A stretch of 64,000 nucleotides of DNA, from positions 124,001 to 188,000 of the forward strand of contig CAVTSL010000011.1 in NCBI GenBank assembly GCA_963737405.1, written 5' to 3'. This document shows positions 19,838 through 28,802 of the stretch, in pieces (position 1 is the first letter of the stretch; each line of letters starts with the position of its first letter). Source of the stretch: JACCTU01 sp963737405. GTDB taxonomy: Bacteria > Actinomycetota > Thermoleophilia > Gaiellales > Gaiellaceae. Under the pieces are notes generated by a model. It saw only the letters and a program-made list of their open reading frames with translations. It did no database searches and was not told the DNA's origin. Made by a program: the position numbers and the translations under genes.

Positions 19838-20695
19838 CTACCCGATCGCGTCGTCCCGCAGGACCGCGTGCACGCCCTTCACGCCGTTGACGATCTGCGT
19901 CACGCGCAGGTCGACCACGAGGCTGGACAGCGCGAGCGCGTAGCCGCGGTCCCAGCCGCGCTCGCGCTCCATCAGGTCGAGGATCGTCGCCATGGCCTCC
20001 TCGGCGGCGAGGTCGAGGTCCTCGTCGAACCCGAACGCGATCCACGCGTCTGCCGTCCGCGCGATGGGCGAGCGGAGCTCGAGGTCGGACAGCTCGAGCG
20101 TCAGCTGGGCCCGCTCGACCGGACACTCGATCGCGGTCCCGGACGCCTCGCCGTCGGCCTGCACGCCGTGACCGTCGCCCGCCGAGAAGAGCGCGCCGTC
20201 CACGGCGATCGGGAGGTAGAGCGTCGCCCCCGCGACGAGCTCCTTGCAGTCGATGTTCCCGCCGAACCGCCTCGGCGGACCGGTCGGGTGGCGCCCAGGC
20301 TCGTCCGGCGGCATCCCCATCACGCCGAGGAACGGCGCGAGCCGCACGCGCGTCCCGTGCTGGTCGACCGCGAATTCGTAGTCGAGCAGCCAGTCGACCT
20401 TCGTCGGATGGTGCCCGTACGTGACGCCCCACGATCCCGGCCGCACGTCGTCGACGTGCACGACGAGCGTCTTGCCCGCCTTCGCGCCGCGCACCTCGAC
20501 GGGACCGATCAGCGCGTGCCCCGCATCGAGCTCCTCGTCGTAGGGCTCGAAGCGCTCGCCGGGGTCGAGCTCCCAGCCCGCGTTCGGGCAGGCGAAGGCG
20601 ATCGACTCGCCGGGATCGATCGTCAGGATCGGCTCGAGCTCGCGCGAGAAATGACCGTGGAGCGTGCGCCGCTCGAGCGGGATGTCGTGGATCAC
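19838..20695 (-). CDS. Acetamidase/formamidase family protein
   Basis: A 285-residue full-length member of the acetamidase/formamidase family, which hydrolyses short amides to ammonia and the acid. Recognisable segments are DPGESIAFACPNA, GHALIGPVEVRGA, VLGVMGM-like motif FLGVMGMPP, GGNIDCKEL and the metal/active-site segment FSAGDGHGVQADGE. The GTG start at 20695 overlaps the HIRAN gene stop (GTGA). It is placed inside the E1/E2 region with no obvious pathway link. Confidence 0.9.
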   Translation of the reverse strand: MIHDIPLERRTLHGHFSRELEPILTIDPGESIAFACPNAGWELDPGERFEPYDEELDAGHALIGPVEVRGAKAGKTLVVHVDDVRPGSWGVTYGHHPTKVDWLLDYEFAVDQHGTRVRLAPFLGVMGMPPDEPGRHPTGPPRRFGGNIDCKELVAGATLYLPIAVDGALFSAGDGHGVQADGEASGTAIECPVERAQLTLELSDLELRSPIARTADAWIAFGFDEDLDLAAEEAMATILDLMERERGWDRGYALALSSLVVDLRVTQIVNGVKGVHAVLRDDAIG

Positions 20696-21081
20696 GCGCG
20701 CGGCGTCCCGATCCAGGCGTCGGGCGGCGCGATCAGCACGCGCAGCCCGCCCTCGACCCGCCAGATCGAAACGGCCTGCTCGTCCCCCGTCAGCTCGCCG
20801 GCGTCCACAGCGGGAACGTACCCCGCCTGGAGGGTCCGCTCCTCGTTCCAGATCGCGACGGCGTTCGGATCGTGCTCGTTCTCCGGCTCGGCCACGAGCG
20901 CCAACCGACGCCCCGGATCGAACGACGGATCGTCGACGTTGCCCGGCCTGAACGTCACGCCGGCGACAGGGACGACGAGGATCCGAGGGTCCTCCCAGCG
21001 CACCGGCTCGCCGGTGGCGGCGTCGCGCAGGAAGTACCCGCGCTCGCCGCGCTCGAGCCAGAGCCGGAGCCGCTCAGCCAC
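20692..21081 (-). CDS. Stand-alone HIRAN-domain protein
   Basis: 129 residues. The central part has the HIRAN pattern: VAGVTFRPGN, then LVAEPENEHDPNAVAIWN and AGYVPAVDAG. HIRAN domains bind 3' ends of single-stranded DNA in SNF2-type helicases such as HLTF and also occur alone in bacteria. The GTG at 21081 overlaps the upstream membrane gene stop, and its own stop overlaps the formamidase start, so it is coupled on both sides. Its actual role is unknown. Confidence 0.82.
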   Translation of the reverse strand: MAERLRLWLERGERGYFLRDAATGEPVRWEDPRILVVPVAGVTFRPGNVDDPSFDPGRRLALVAEPENEHDPNAVAIWNEERTLQAGYVPAVDAGELTGDEQAVSIWRVEGGLRVLIAPPDAWIGTPRA

Positions 21082-22491
21082 GCGCCCGCTCGTACGCGAC
21101 GATCGAGAGGGCTCCGAGCGCTCCGTAGAGCGCGACGTCGACGGGGGAGTCGTTCACGAGGAGCGAGACGACGAGCGCGACGAGCATCGCGTCGAGCGTG
21201 CGCGGCCGGCGCCCGAGCCGGGCGAGCGCGATCAGCCCCGCAACCGCGGCGACGACGGCCAGCGCCGACGCCCAGGAGACGGACACCGAGGCGGCCGACA
21301 GGTGGAGCCGGTCGAGCAGGTCGTCGAGCAGCGTGCCCGGCCCGCCGCCGACCGCACGCGTGACATGGCTCGTTCCACCCGCTGCAGCGTCGACGCCGAC
21401 GACGAGCAGCGCGAGCGCTGCCGCGCCCGCGAGCGCCACACCGGCGCGCCGCCACGAGAGCGCGAGGTCGCTCCGCAGAACCGCGAGCGCGGCGAACGCG
21501 GCGGTGAGCACGACCACCCCGCCTCCGTCGGCCCCCGTCCAGCTCGAACCGACGGTGAAGAGCGCGAGCAGCCCGATCGCGACCGCGACCCAGACGCGCG
21601 ACCGGTCGATCGCGAGAATCACCGGGCGCGAGCAGGAGCGTCTCGACCTGGTTCGTCACGCCGTAGAAGCGGACGCCGCCGTCCGGGTGCGGGCCGACGA
21701 CCCCGAGCGCCGCCGTCTCCGGCCAGAGGGCGAGCACGAGCGCGTAGAGCACGAGGAAGCCGACGACGACCGGCACCAGCCGCACGGCCGCGCCGGCGAG
21801 CGCGAGCGCCGGCATCGCGACGGCAAAGCCGGCGGCGAGGACACCCGACCGGGTCGGCCCGAGCGCGGAGAGCAGCAGCGCAGCCGTCACAGCGGAAGGC
21901 CCCGCGAGCACGGCGGCGCGCGCCGCGAACGCCGACCGCCGCGCAAGGCCGATCGCGGCCGCGAGGACGATGAACGCCACGAGCACGACGTTCGCGGCTG
22001 TGCGCGCGTCGTGCGCGGCCGACAGCCGCCGGTCGAGCGAGCGGAGGTCCGATGCGGGATCGTCGGCAGCCTCGGCGGTCACGATCGGCTCGCGCCCGCG
22101 GGCCAGCGCGACCGCGGTCGGCGCGAGGTCGGCGATCCCGACGAGCCCGGGCAAGCCGGGTCGCCGACGACCTCAGCACGCCGCGGTACCCGGGGCCGAC
22201 GATCGCGACCGGGTACCGCCGCACGTTGTGGCTCTCCCCTTCGGGCGGGAGCGCGACGTAGATCGTGATCGCCGCCGGCTTCCGCGCGAGCGTGATCGAC
22301 GGCTTCCCGCCGACCGTCCCGCCGAGCACGGCGTTCCGCACGCGTCCACGGACGAGCGCCGCCCGAGCTCCCTCCCGCGTGACCGTCGGCCCCGCTCCGG
22401 GCACGAGGAGCCCGGCCGCGCCACGCGCCCCCAGGTCGCGCACCTCCGCGGCCGGGGCGACGACCACCGCAACAGGTTGATCGGCGGCCAC
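21074..22491 (-). CDS. Polytopic membrane protein with N-terminal extracytoplasmic domain, two frameshifts
   Basis: Reconstructed 471-residue protein in three consecutive frames. It runs from the GTG at 22491 (VAVVVAPAAEVRDLG..) to about 22155, then PGLVGIADLAPTAVAL plus about eight hydrophobic segments to about 21620, then VILAIDRSRVWVAVAIGLL to the stop at 21074. Each join is repaired by one base (extra T in CTTGCCC, extra C in GCGCCCGG), and the total length is 3n+2. The RLPGLVGIADLAPT segment resembles the end of alkaline-phosphatase-type sulfatases, but catalytic motifs are not seen. Its GTG follows the upstream TAG directly. Confidence 0.65.
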
Positions 22492-24078
22492 CTAATCCGC
22501 GCAGGATTCGCGCATGCCCGCAAGCGCCTCGAGCACGTCGCCGCGCGTCACGTCGAAGCGCAGCTCGACGGGCCCGGCGCGCCGAACGCCGAGCCGGAGC
22601 GTCCCGTCGTCCCCCGCGCGCACGCAGCCGCGCGACGCGTGCCAGTACGGCGACGCGCGGATCGCGATGCGGTAGGTGCCGCGACCTCCGACCCGCAACC
22701 GCACCTGCGTCTGCGTGAGCGCGACCACCTCGGCCCGGCTCGGGCCCGTGACGATCGGCGACGCATCGCGCACCTCGAAGATCGTCACGCGCGGCGTGCG
22801 GCTCACGACGCGCAGGCCGGAGCGCCCGCTCCGCAACAGCAGCTCCTCCCGCTTCGCGCTGTAGTCGCGCGGCGCGTCGGGCAGCACGACGTACTTGACG
22901 CCGAGCCCGCGCAGCCACTCGCGGTACGCGAGCGGGTCGTAGCGCTCGTACAGGATCCGGTTGAACGGGAAGTCGTCCTGGCGGAACCACCCGCGCGCGA
23001 GCGGCACGCCGGCCTTCGGCAGGTAGACGGCGCCCCAGTGGCCCTTCGTGTCCACGACCTCCACGCGGTACGACGGCGACGAGTGCTCGCGCAGGAACGC
23101 GATCACCGGCTGCCAGAACGCCGCGTGCGACGTCGGGTCGCTCGGATCGCGGACGACGCTCGCGGCGAGCGGCGAGAGATTCCACGTCCCCGCGACGACG
23201 AGCGCGATCCACGAGACGGCGAGCGGCCGCCAGTTCCGCAGGGACACGGCGAGCAGGGTGAGTGGGATCGCCGCGAAACGCAGGCGGGCGACGTTCTCGC
23301 CGATGCCCGACGGAACGACGAAGACGACCGCCGCCGCCAACAGGTAGACGAGGAAGAGCGCGTGCAGGATCCGGGCGCGCGGCACACCGGCGGTCAGGAC
23401 GGCGCCGCTGATGCAGAAGAGGCAGAGCACGGCGAACTCGCCCGCCGGGAACGGGAAGTGCCAGCTGCTCGGAAAGAGCCGGTGCAGCACGAGCTCGCCG
23501 AGGACGATCGCCCCGAGCGCGACCGTCGGCAGGAGGTTCCGGCGCAGGATCGACCGCCGGCCCGCAACCGCAGCGACGAGCGCGACGCCGAGGAGCAGGA
23601 ACGCAGGCGGGCTCGCTGCGAGCGTCAGCGCAGCGAGCGCGGCGAACCAGAGCCGCAGCCCACGCTGCATGGCCGCGAGCGCGAAGAGCCCGGACGCGAC
23701 GCCGAGCGCGAACGGGAACGCGGCCGAGAAGACGATGCTCGGCCAGACGAGCGCGAAGGCGAGCGTCGGCAGCCGCGCGTTGTCGCCCCACTCGCGTCCG
23801 GCGACGAGCGCGAACCCGAACGCGGCGCCGGCGACCGACACGACGGCGAGGAGCGGAATCCCGAGGACCGCCGCGAGCGGGTAGTAGACGAGGCTGTAGG
23901 TGACGAAGCTGTAGCGCCCGGCGTACCAGAAGTTGTCCCAGAGCGCGAAGCCGTGGTCGACGAAGACGTTCAGCTGGTACGCGTGCGCCGCGAGGTCGCG
24001 CCCCGGCGGTCCCAACCACGCGAAGAGCGCCGCGATCGCGCCCGCGAGGACCGCTGCTGCGGCGGCCTGTCTGCCCAC
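22492..24078 (-). CDS. GT-C-like polytopic membrane protein with C-terminal soluble domain
   Basis: 528 residues from a GTG at 24078, seven bases after the E1beta stop. Eleven or so hydrophobic helices precede a soluble C-terminal domain (about residues 330-528). An N-terminal segment with DLAAHAYQLNVFVDHG has the Asp/His arrangement common in the first periplasmic loop of GT-C transferases. The C-terminus has a YRVEVVDTKGHWGAVYLP segment. I cannot name a family. It lies between E1beta and another membrane gene, all co-directional. Confidence 0.6.
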   Translation of the reverse strand: MGRQAAAAAVLAGAIAALFAWLGPPGRDLAAHAYQLNVFVDHGFALWDNFWYAGRYSFVTYSLVYYPLAAVLGIPLLAVVSVAGAAFGFALVAGREWGDNARLPTLAFALVWPSIVFSAAFPFALGVASGLFALAAMQRGLRLWFAALAALTLAASPPAFLLLGVALVAAVAGRRSILRRNLLPTVALGAIVLGELVLHRLFPSSWHFPFPAGEFAVLCLFCISGAVLTAGVPRARILHALFLVYLLAAAVVFVVPSGIGENVARLRFAAIPLTLLAVSLRNWRPLAVSWIALVVAGTWNLSPLAASVVRDPSDPTSHAAFWQPVIAFLREHSSPSYRVEVVDTKGHWGAVYLPKAGVPLARGWFRQDDFPFNRILYERYDPLAYREWLRGLGVKYVVLPDAPRDYSAKREELLLRSGRSGLRVVSRTPRVTIFEVRDASPIVTGPSRAEVVALTQTQVRLRVGGRGTYRIAIRASPYWHASRGCVRAGDDGTLRLGVRRAGPVELRFDVTRGDVLEALAGMRESCAD

Positions 24079-24085
24079 AGCCCGG

Positions 24086-25153
24086 CTAATACTCGAGCAG
24101 CTTCCGGACCCCACGTGCGACACGCTCGACCGACGGCATGTACTCGTCCTCGATCTGCCAGTAGGGATACGGCACGTCGTATCCGGTCACGCGAAGCACC
24201 GGACCGCGCAGGTCGAGCATCGCCTTCTCGGCGAGCACTGCAGCGAGCTCCGCGCCGTACCCGGCGGTGCGCGGCGCCTCCTGGACGATCACGACCCGGC
24301 CGGTCTTCGCCGCCGACGACAGCAGCGCCTCCTCGTCGAGCGGCTTCAGCGTCCGCACGTCGAGCACCTCGCACGAGCACTCGTCCGCCATCGCGTCGGC
24401 GACCTGCTCGCAGAGCGGCACCATCGAGCCGTACGCGACGAGCGTCACGTCCGTCCCCTCGCGCGCGATCCGCGCCTTGCCGAGCTCGACGACGTGCTCG
24501 CCCTCGGGCACCTCGCCGCGCATCGTGCGGTAGTGGAGCTTGGGCTCGAAGACGACGACCGGATCGTCGCTCCGGATCGCCGCGGCGAGCAGGCCCTTCG
24601 CGTCCGCGGGCGTCGACGGGATCGCGACCTTCACGCCGGGAGTGTGGACGTAGTACGCCTCCGGCGAGTCGTCGTGCAGCTCCGGCGCCCGCACGCCGCC
24701 GCCGTACGGCATCCGCAGCGTCAGCGGGAACGTCATCGTCCCGCCTGTCCGCCAGCGGTACCGGCCCACGTGGGTGATCAGCTGGTCGAGCGCGGGATAG
24801 GAAAACGCGTCGTACTGGAGCTCGCACACCGGTCGCCACCCGGCCATGCAGAGCCCCACTGCGGCGCCGACGAGCCCGGCCTCGGCGAGCGGCGAGTCGA
24901 AGCAGCGCTCCTGCCCGAACCGATCGCGCAGGCCGGCCGTTGCACGGAAGACACCGCCTGCGCGGCCGACGTCCTCGCCCATCACCATCACGTTGTCGTC
25001 CCGTCCGAGCTCGACGTGGAAGCACTCGTTGATCGCCTCGACCAGGGTGAGCTCGCGCCCCTGGCCGTCGCCGGCTCCCGCCGGGCGAAGCCCGGCTCCG
25101 CCGTCGCCTCGCTCGCCTGGCGGCACGGCGCCTTCCGGGCCCGCATCACTCAT
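24086..25153 (-). CDS. 2-Oxoacid dehydrogenase E1 component, beta subunit
   Basis: 355 residues. The transketolase-like beta subunit forms the thiamine diphosphate site with E1alpha. Typical motifs are MGEDVGRAGGVFRAT, FDSPLAEAGLVGAAVGL, FEPKLHYR and the C-terminal VQEAPRTAGYGAEL. The ATG at 25153 is preceded by GGAGGG. The first 30 residues are a glycine-rich extension. It lies downstream of E1alpha with a 54-base gap. Substrate (branched-chain 2-oxoacids or pyruvate) is undetermined. Confidence 0.93.
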   Translation of the reverse strand: MSDAGPEGAVPPGERGDGGAGLRPAGAGDGQGRELTLVEAINECFHVELGRDDNVMVMGEDVGRAGGVFRATAGLRDRFGQERCFDSPLAEAGLVGAAVGLCMAGWRPVCELQYDAFSYPALDQLITHVGRYRWRTGGTMTFPLTLRMPYGGGVRAPELHDDSPEAYYVHTPGVKVAIPSTPADAKGLLAAAIRSDDPVVVFEPKLHYRTMRGEVPEGEHVVELGKARIAREGTDVTLVAYGSMVPLCEQVADAMADECSCEVLDVRTLKPLDEEALLSSAAKTGRVVIVQEAPRTAGYGAELAAVLAEKAMLDLRGPVLRVTGYDVPYPYWQIEDEYMPSVERVARGVRKLLEY

Positions 25154-25207
25154 GCTGTTCCCTCCGGCGCCGCACCGCCAGACGAGCGCCAGGAACCCGA
25201 GCTCCGC

Positions 25208-26266
25208 TCAGCCACCGCGAAGCTCCCTGAGCTCGTCGCCGAACGACGGCAGCGGCTCCACGTACGCGTGGTCGAACACGAGCGACGCGTCGGCCGGCGG
25301 CTCCGCCTCTGCCTCGGCGATACCGGTGCGGAGGATGTCGGCGGCCTCGGCGCGCACCTGCTCGGCCGTCGCCGCGTCGAGCACGCCCAGCCGCTCGAGG
25401 TAGCGCTCGTAGCGCCCGACGCACTCGTTCTTCCTCTCCAGCTCGACGCGCTCGAGGTCGATGTACGCGCTCGGATCGTCCGCGGTCGCGTGCGGCGCCG
25501 CGCGGTAGGAGACCGCCTCGATCATCGTCGGCCCGCCGCCGGTGCGGGCGCGCGCGACTGCCTCGCGCGTCACCTCGTAGACGGCGAGCACGTCGCCCCC
25601 GTCGACGCGGATCCCGGGGATCCCGTAGCCCACCGCCTTGTCGACGAGCGCCTCCGCGCGCGTCTGCGCCGAGAGCGGCGTGGAGATCGCCCACTGGTTG
25701 TTGTTGCAGAAGAGGACGAGCGGCGCGCCGGTCACGGCGGCGAAGTTCGCTCCCTCGTGGAACGCGCCCTCGGACGTGGCGCCGTCGCCGAAGTACGCGA
25801 TCGCGACCGCCGCCTCGCCGCGCAGCTTCTTGCCCCACGCGAGCCCGGCCGCGTGCGGGACGTGCGTCGCGATCGGGACGCAGATCGAGGCGACGTTGTA
25901 GTCGGCCGGGTTCCACCAGCCCGACGGGTGACCCCGCCACCACTGGAGGATCACGCGCGCCGGCATCCCACGAAGGAGCCCGATGGCGGACTCGCGGTAG
26001 CTCGGGAAGATCCAGTCCTCGTCCTCGAGCGCGTAGACCGAGCCGGCCTGCATCGCCTCGTGGTTCCAGAAGATCGCGTAGGTCCCGATTCGACCCTGCC
26101 GGTGGTAGACGACCGAGCGCTCGTCGTAGGTGCGCAGGAGGACGAGCGAGCGATAGAGCTCGAGCAGGTCGTGCTCGGTGAGCCCGTCGACCTCCCCGTC
26201 GGGGACCGCATCGCCGTCGCCGATCACGCGACGAAGGTCGCGCTCGGCCGGAAGCACCTGCGCCAT
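25208..26266 (-). CDS. 2-Oxoacid dehydrogenase E1 component, alpha subunit
   Basis: 352 residues with the thiamine diphosphate motif GDGATSEGAFHEGANFAA followed by NNNQWAIS, and HATADDPSAY, the phosphorylation-loop region shared with branched-chain enzymes. The second of two adjacent start codons (ATG at 26266) is chosen over the GTG at 26269. Together with E1beta and the E2 at 18738-19826 it makes a 2-oxoacid dehydrogenase complex. No E3 gene is in the window. Confidence 0.93.
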   Translation of the reverse strand: MAQVLPAERDLRRVIGDGDAVPDGEVDGLTEHDLLELYRSLVLLRTYDERSVVYHRQGRIGTYAIFWNHEAMQAGSVYALEDEDWIFPSYRESAIGLLRGMPARVILQWWRGHPSGWWNPADYNVASICVPIATHVPHAAGLAWGKKLRGEAAVAIAYFGDGATSEGAFHEGANFAAVTGAPLVLFCNNNQWAISTPLSAQTRAEALVDKAVGYGIPGIRVDGGDVLAVYEVTREAVARARTGGGPTMIEAVSYRAAPHATADDPSAYIDLERVELERKNECVGRYERYLERLGVLDAATAEQVRAEAADILRTGIAEAEAEPPADASLVFDHAYVEPLPSFGDELRELRGG

Positions 26267-26297
26267 CACCCGGATTATCTATGAGCGGCTGGTCCGC

Positions 26298-27044
26298 TCA
26301 CCCGAGGTGGGCGCTCAGGAAGCTCCCGAAGAGCTCGCGGTTTCGAGCGTTTGCGGCCCCGGTGACCAGCTGGTAGCCGTGGTCGACGCCCGGGACGATC
26401 TCGAGGCGCTTCGCGGGGGAGGCCGATCGGGCGTGGAGCGTCCTCGCGGCGTCGGCGAAGCCGGCGTCGTCGCTCGCGGCGATGAAGAGCACCGGGATCT
26501 GCGTCGCTGCCACCGCCGGCTCCGCGTCGAGGCCGCGATAGCTCGTCGGCCCGGAAGCGGCGATCACCGCGTCGACCGGCGGCCTCACCCGCGCCGCGGC
26601 GACGAGCACTGCCGTCGCTCCCATCGACCCTCCGACGAGGGCCACACGCTGCACGCCCCGGCGGCGAAGCTCGCGTGCGCCTGCCGCGATGTCGAGGTCG
26701 TACCGAAACACGTTGGCGCGCGGCTTCGGAGACGACGCGTTGCCGCGAAGGTCCAGTGCGAGAACTCGGAAGCCCTGGCGGGACAGACCGCGGGCGTAGG
26801 GCATCCAGTTGCAGAGCCCGCCGCCGGCCTCGTGCGCGATCACCACGCCGCGTCGTGCGCGCGAACCGCCGAGCACGACGCCGAGCACGCGCGGGCCGTC
26901 GGACGCACGCAGTGCGACGGCATTCCGCCGCTCGGCCTTCGTCAGGCACCAGTCGTCGAGCTTCGGCGGGCGCGGCTTCGCCGCGGCCGCGCTCGTCGCG
27001 CAGACCGCCGAGATCAGGACAACCGCTACGAGACCCCTCGTCAC
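26298..27044 (-). CDS. Secreted alpha/beta hydrolase (paralogue 1)
   Basis: 248 residues from a GTG at 27044, with a signal peptide ending in ATSAAAA before KPRPPKLDDWC. The nucleophile elbow is GGSMGA, preceded by an oxyanion-type AHEAGGGLCNW and followed by ASDDAGF and DHGYQL for the acid and histidine. It is closely related to the gene at 28053-28802, including the odd motif after the signal cleavage site (KPRPP..C.TKAE). Chlorophyllase/dienelactone-hydrolase-like enzymes are the nearest relatives I can suggest; the substrate is unknown. Confidence 0.85.
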   Translation of the reverse strand: MTRGLVAVVLISAVCATSAAAAKPRPPKLDDWCLTKAERRNAVALRASDGPRVLGVVLGGSRARRGVVIAHEAGGGLCNWMPYARGLSRQGFRVLALDLRGNASSPKPRANVFRYDLDIAAGARELRRRGVQRVALVGGSMGATAVLVAAARVRPPVDAVIAASGPTSYRGLDAEPAVAATQIPVLFIAASDDAGFADAARTLHARSASPAKRLEIVPGVDHGYQLVTGAANARNRELFGSFLSAHLG

Positions 27045-27057
27045 GTCGACCCCTAAC

Positions 27058-28056
27058 CTACTCACACGTCGGACACGAGACGTCCTTCCCGGCGGCGAGG
27101 TCGGCGACCCAGTCCCGGAGCGGCACACCGTCCACGCGCAGGCTCGAGAACTCGGACGTCGGCAGCGCGCAGTGGCCGTCCCCGCAGGCGAGGTACGACC
27201 GGTAGTTCGGCAGCCGCTTCAGCCGACGCTCGACCGCGCGCAGCCGGGCGGGAAAGTCAGCGGGGTCACCGCCGAGCGCTTCGTAGAACTGCTGCTGGAC
27301 GTCGTCCGAAGCGTGGTTGAAGCGGGCGAACGTGATGTCGGGATAGGCGCGCGCGAGCCGCCGCTCGAACTCCTCCATCGTCCACCTCCGACCGCCGACG
27401 CGGAAGAAGGACGGGAAGTGCGCGTTCGCGCCGAAGTCGCCGAGCTGGATCGGCCGGTGGAAGAGAAACGCGAGCGAGTCCCCGAGCTGTGCAACGCGCG
27501 CGTCGGGCCACGCGCGGATCACGTCCTCGACGTGCCACGCCGACCCGACGCTGCCTGCGCTGCAACCTGCGACGAGGACGACGTCCGGGTCCCACTCGCC
27601 GAAGGCACGCACGAGCGCCGCATGCGCGTTCTGCCACCCGCGCTGCTCGACGACGACGCTGCCGTAGGCGACGCGTGCGTCCCCGACGTGCACATCGCCG
27701 TTGCACGACGGGATGTAGACCCAGGACCAGTCCCGGAACGGGTTCTCGGAGTCGGCGAGGTCGAGCATGCCCGACTGGAATCGCGGGTCGTCCTCGGCGT
27801 CGACGCGGTCGTCGAACCACGGGCTGCCCTCCGCGCAGCTCCGCTCGTCGAAGCAGCCACCGCCGCCCTGGAAGAAGACGACGAGCTTCTTCGGGTCGCC
27901 TCGGCGGAGCCAGTAGGCGTACTCGCCGCCGCGGGCGCACAGGGTCTTCCCTCCCGGCTCGACGCGGTTCCACGACCCCATTGCCACCCTGTCGTCGCCG
28001 CCGCCCGCACAGCCCGCCAGGCCGACGCATGCGAGCAGGAGCGCGGCGCGTCTCAC
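27058..28056 (-). CDS. Pectinacetylesterase/Notum-family lipoprotein
   Basis: 332 residues. A lipoprotein signal peptide has a lipobox LAGC (cysteine 16). The family's alpha/beta hydrolase fold shows VVFFQGGGGCFDERSC near the N-terminus, the nucleophile in VAGCSAGSVGS and a late DHxx-type acid region; the family removes acetyl or acyl esters from polysaccharides or proteins. The GTG start overlaps the stop of the upstream hydrolase (GTGA), and the gene ends 13 bases before the second hydrolase paralogue, so the three form an operon. Confidence 0.87.
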   Translation of the reverse strand: MRRAALLLACVGLAGCAGGGDDRVAMGSWNRVEPGGKTLCARGGEYAYWLRRGDPKKLVVFFQGGGGCFDERSCAEGSPWFDDRVDAEDDPRFQSGMLDLADSENPFRDWSWVYIPSCNGDVHVGDARVAYGSVVVEQRGWQNAHAALVRAFGEWDPDVVLVAGCSAGSVGSAWHVEDVIRAWPDARVAQLGDSLAFLFHRPIQLGDFGANAHFPSFFRVGGRRWTMEEFERRLARAYPDITFARFNHASDDVQQQFYEALGGDPADFPARLRAVERRLKRLPNYRSYLACGDGHCALPTSEFSSLRVDGVPLRDWVADLAAGKDVSCPTCE

Positions 28057-28802
28057 CCGCCGAGGTGCTTGGCCAGAAACTCCTCGAACAGCGCCCGGTT
28101 CGGCGCGCCGTCGGCGCCGAGCACGAGCTCGTAGCCGTGCCTCATGCCCGGGACGAGCACGAGCCGCTTGTCGGTAGACGCCGTGCGCTCGTAGATCGTG
28201 CGCGTCGAGGTGGGGAAGTCGCCGTCGTCGGTCGAGGCGATGAAGAGCGCGGGAACGCGGACCGAAGGCGCAGCCGCCCCCGCGTCGAGATCACGCACCG
28301 CGAGTCCCGGCGAGGCCACGATGATCCCGTCGACCGCCGGCGTGATCCGAGGCGCGGCGGCAACGGCCGCCATCGCGCCGAGCGAGCCGCCGACGACGGC
28401 GACGCGGGTCACGCCGCGGCGGCGCAGCTCCCGCACCGCGCCGACGACGTCGAGGTCGTGCCGTCCCTGCCGCACCCGCGTCCGGGGCGAGGAGACGAAC
28501 CCGCGGAGGTCGAACGCGAGGACGCGGTAGCCGAGCCTGGCGAGCCGCCGGCCGTACGGCATCCAGTTGCAGAGACCGCCTGCCCCCTCGTGCGCGAACA
28601 CGACGCCGCGCCGCGAGCTTCGTGGGCCGAGCGTCAAGCCGAGCAGCGTCGCGCCGTCCGAGGCCTTGAACCGCAGCGCGTTCTTCTTCTCCGCCTTCGT
28701 GACGCAGTAGTCCTGCAGCCTCGGGGGCCTCGGCTTCGCCGCATTCGCCGTCCCGGCCGCGAGAACCGCCGCCAGCACCACGATCGTCACTCCCCACTTC
28801 AT
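28053..28802 (-). CDS. Secreted alpha/beta hydrolase (paralogue 2)
   Basis: 249 residues from the ATG at 28802 with a signal peptide (VTIVVLAAVLAAGTANA) before KPRPPRLQDYC. The nucleophile elbow is GGSLGA, and AHEGAGGLCNWMPYG and RHGYELV match paralogue 1. It overlaps the upstream S41-type gene by four bases (ATGA) and the downstream pectinacetylesterase gene (GTGA). The two paralogues flank the esterase gene, evidence of local duplication. Confidence 0.87.
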   Translation of the reverse strand: MKWGVTIVVLAAVLAAGTANAAKPRPPRLQDYCVTKAEKKNALRFKASDGATLLGLTLGPRSSRRGVVFAHEGAGGLCNWMPYGRRLARLGYRVLAFDLRGFVSSPRTRVRQGRHDLDVVGAVRELRRRGVTRVAVVGGSLGAMAAVAAAPRITPAVDGIIVASPGLAVRDLDAGAAAPSVRVPALFIASTDDGDFPTSTRTIYERTASTDKRLVLVPGMRHGYELVLGADGAPNRALFEEFLAKHLGG

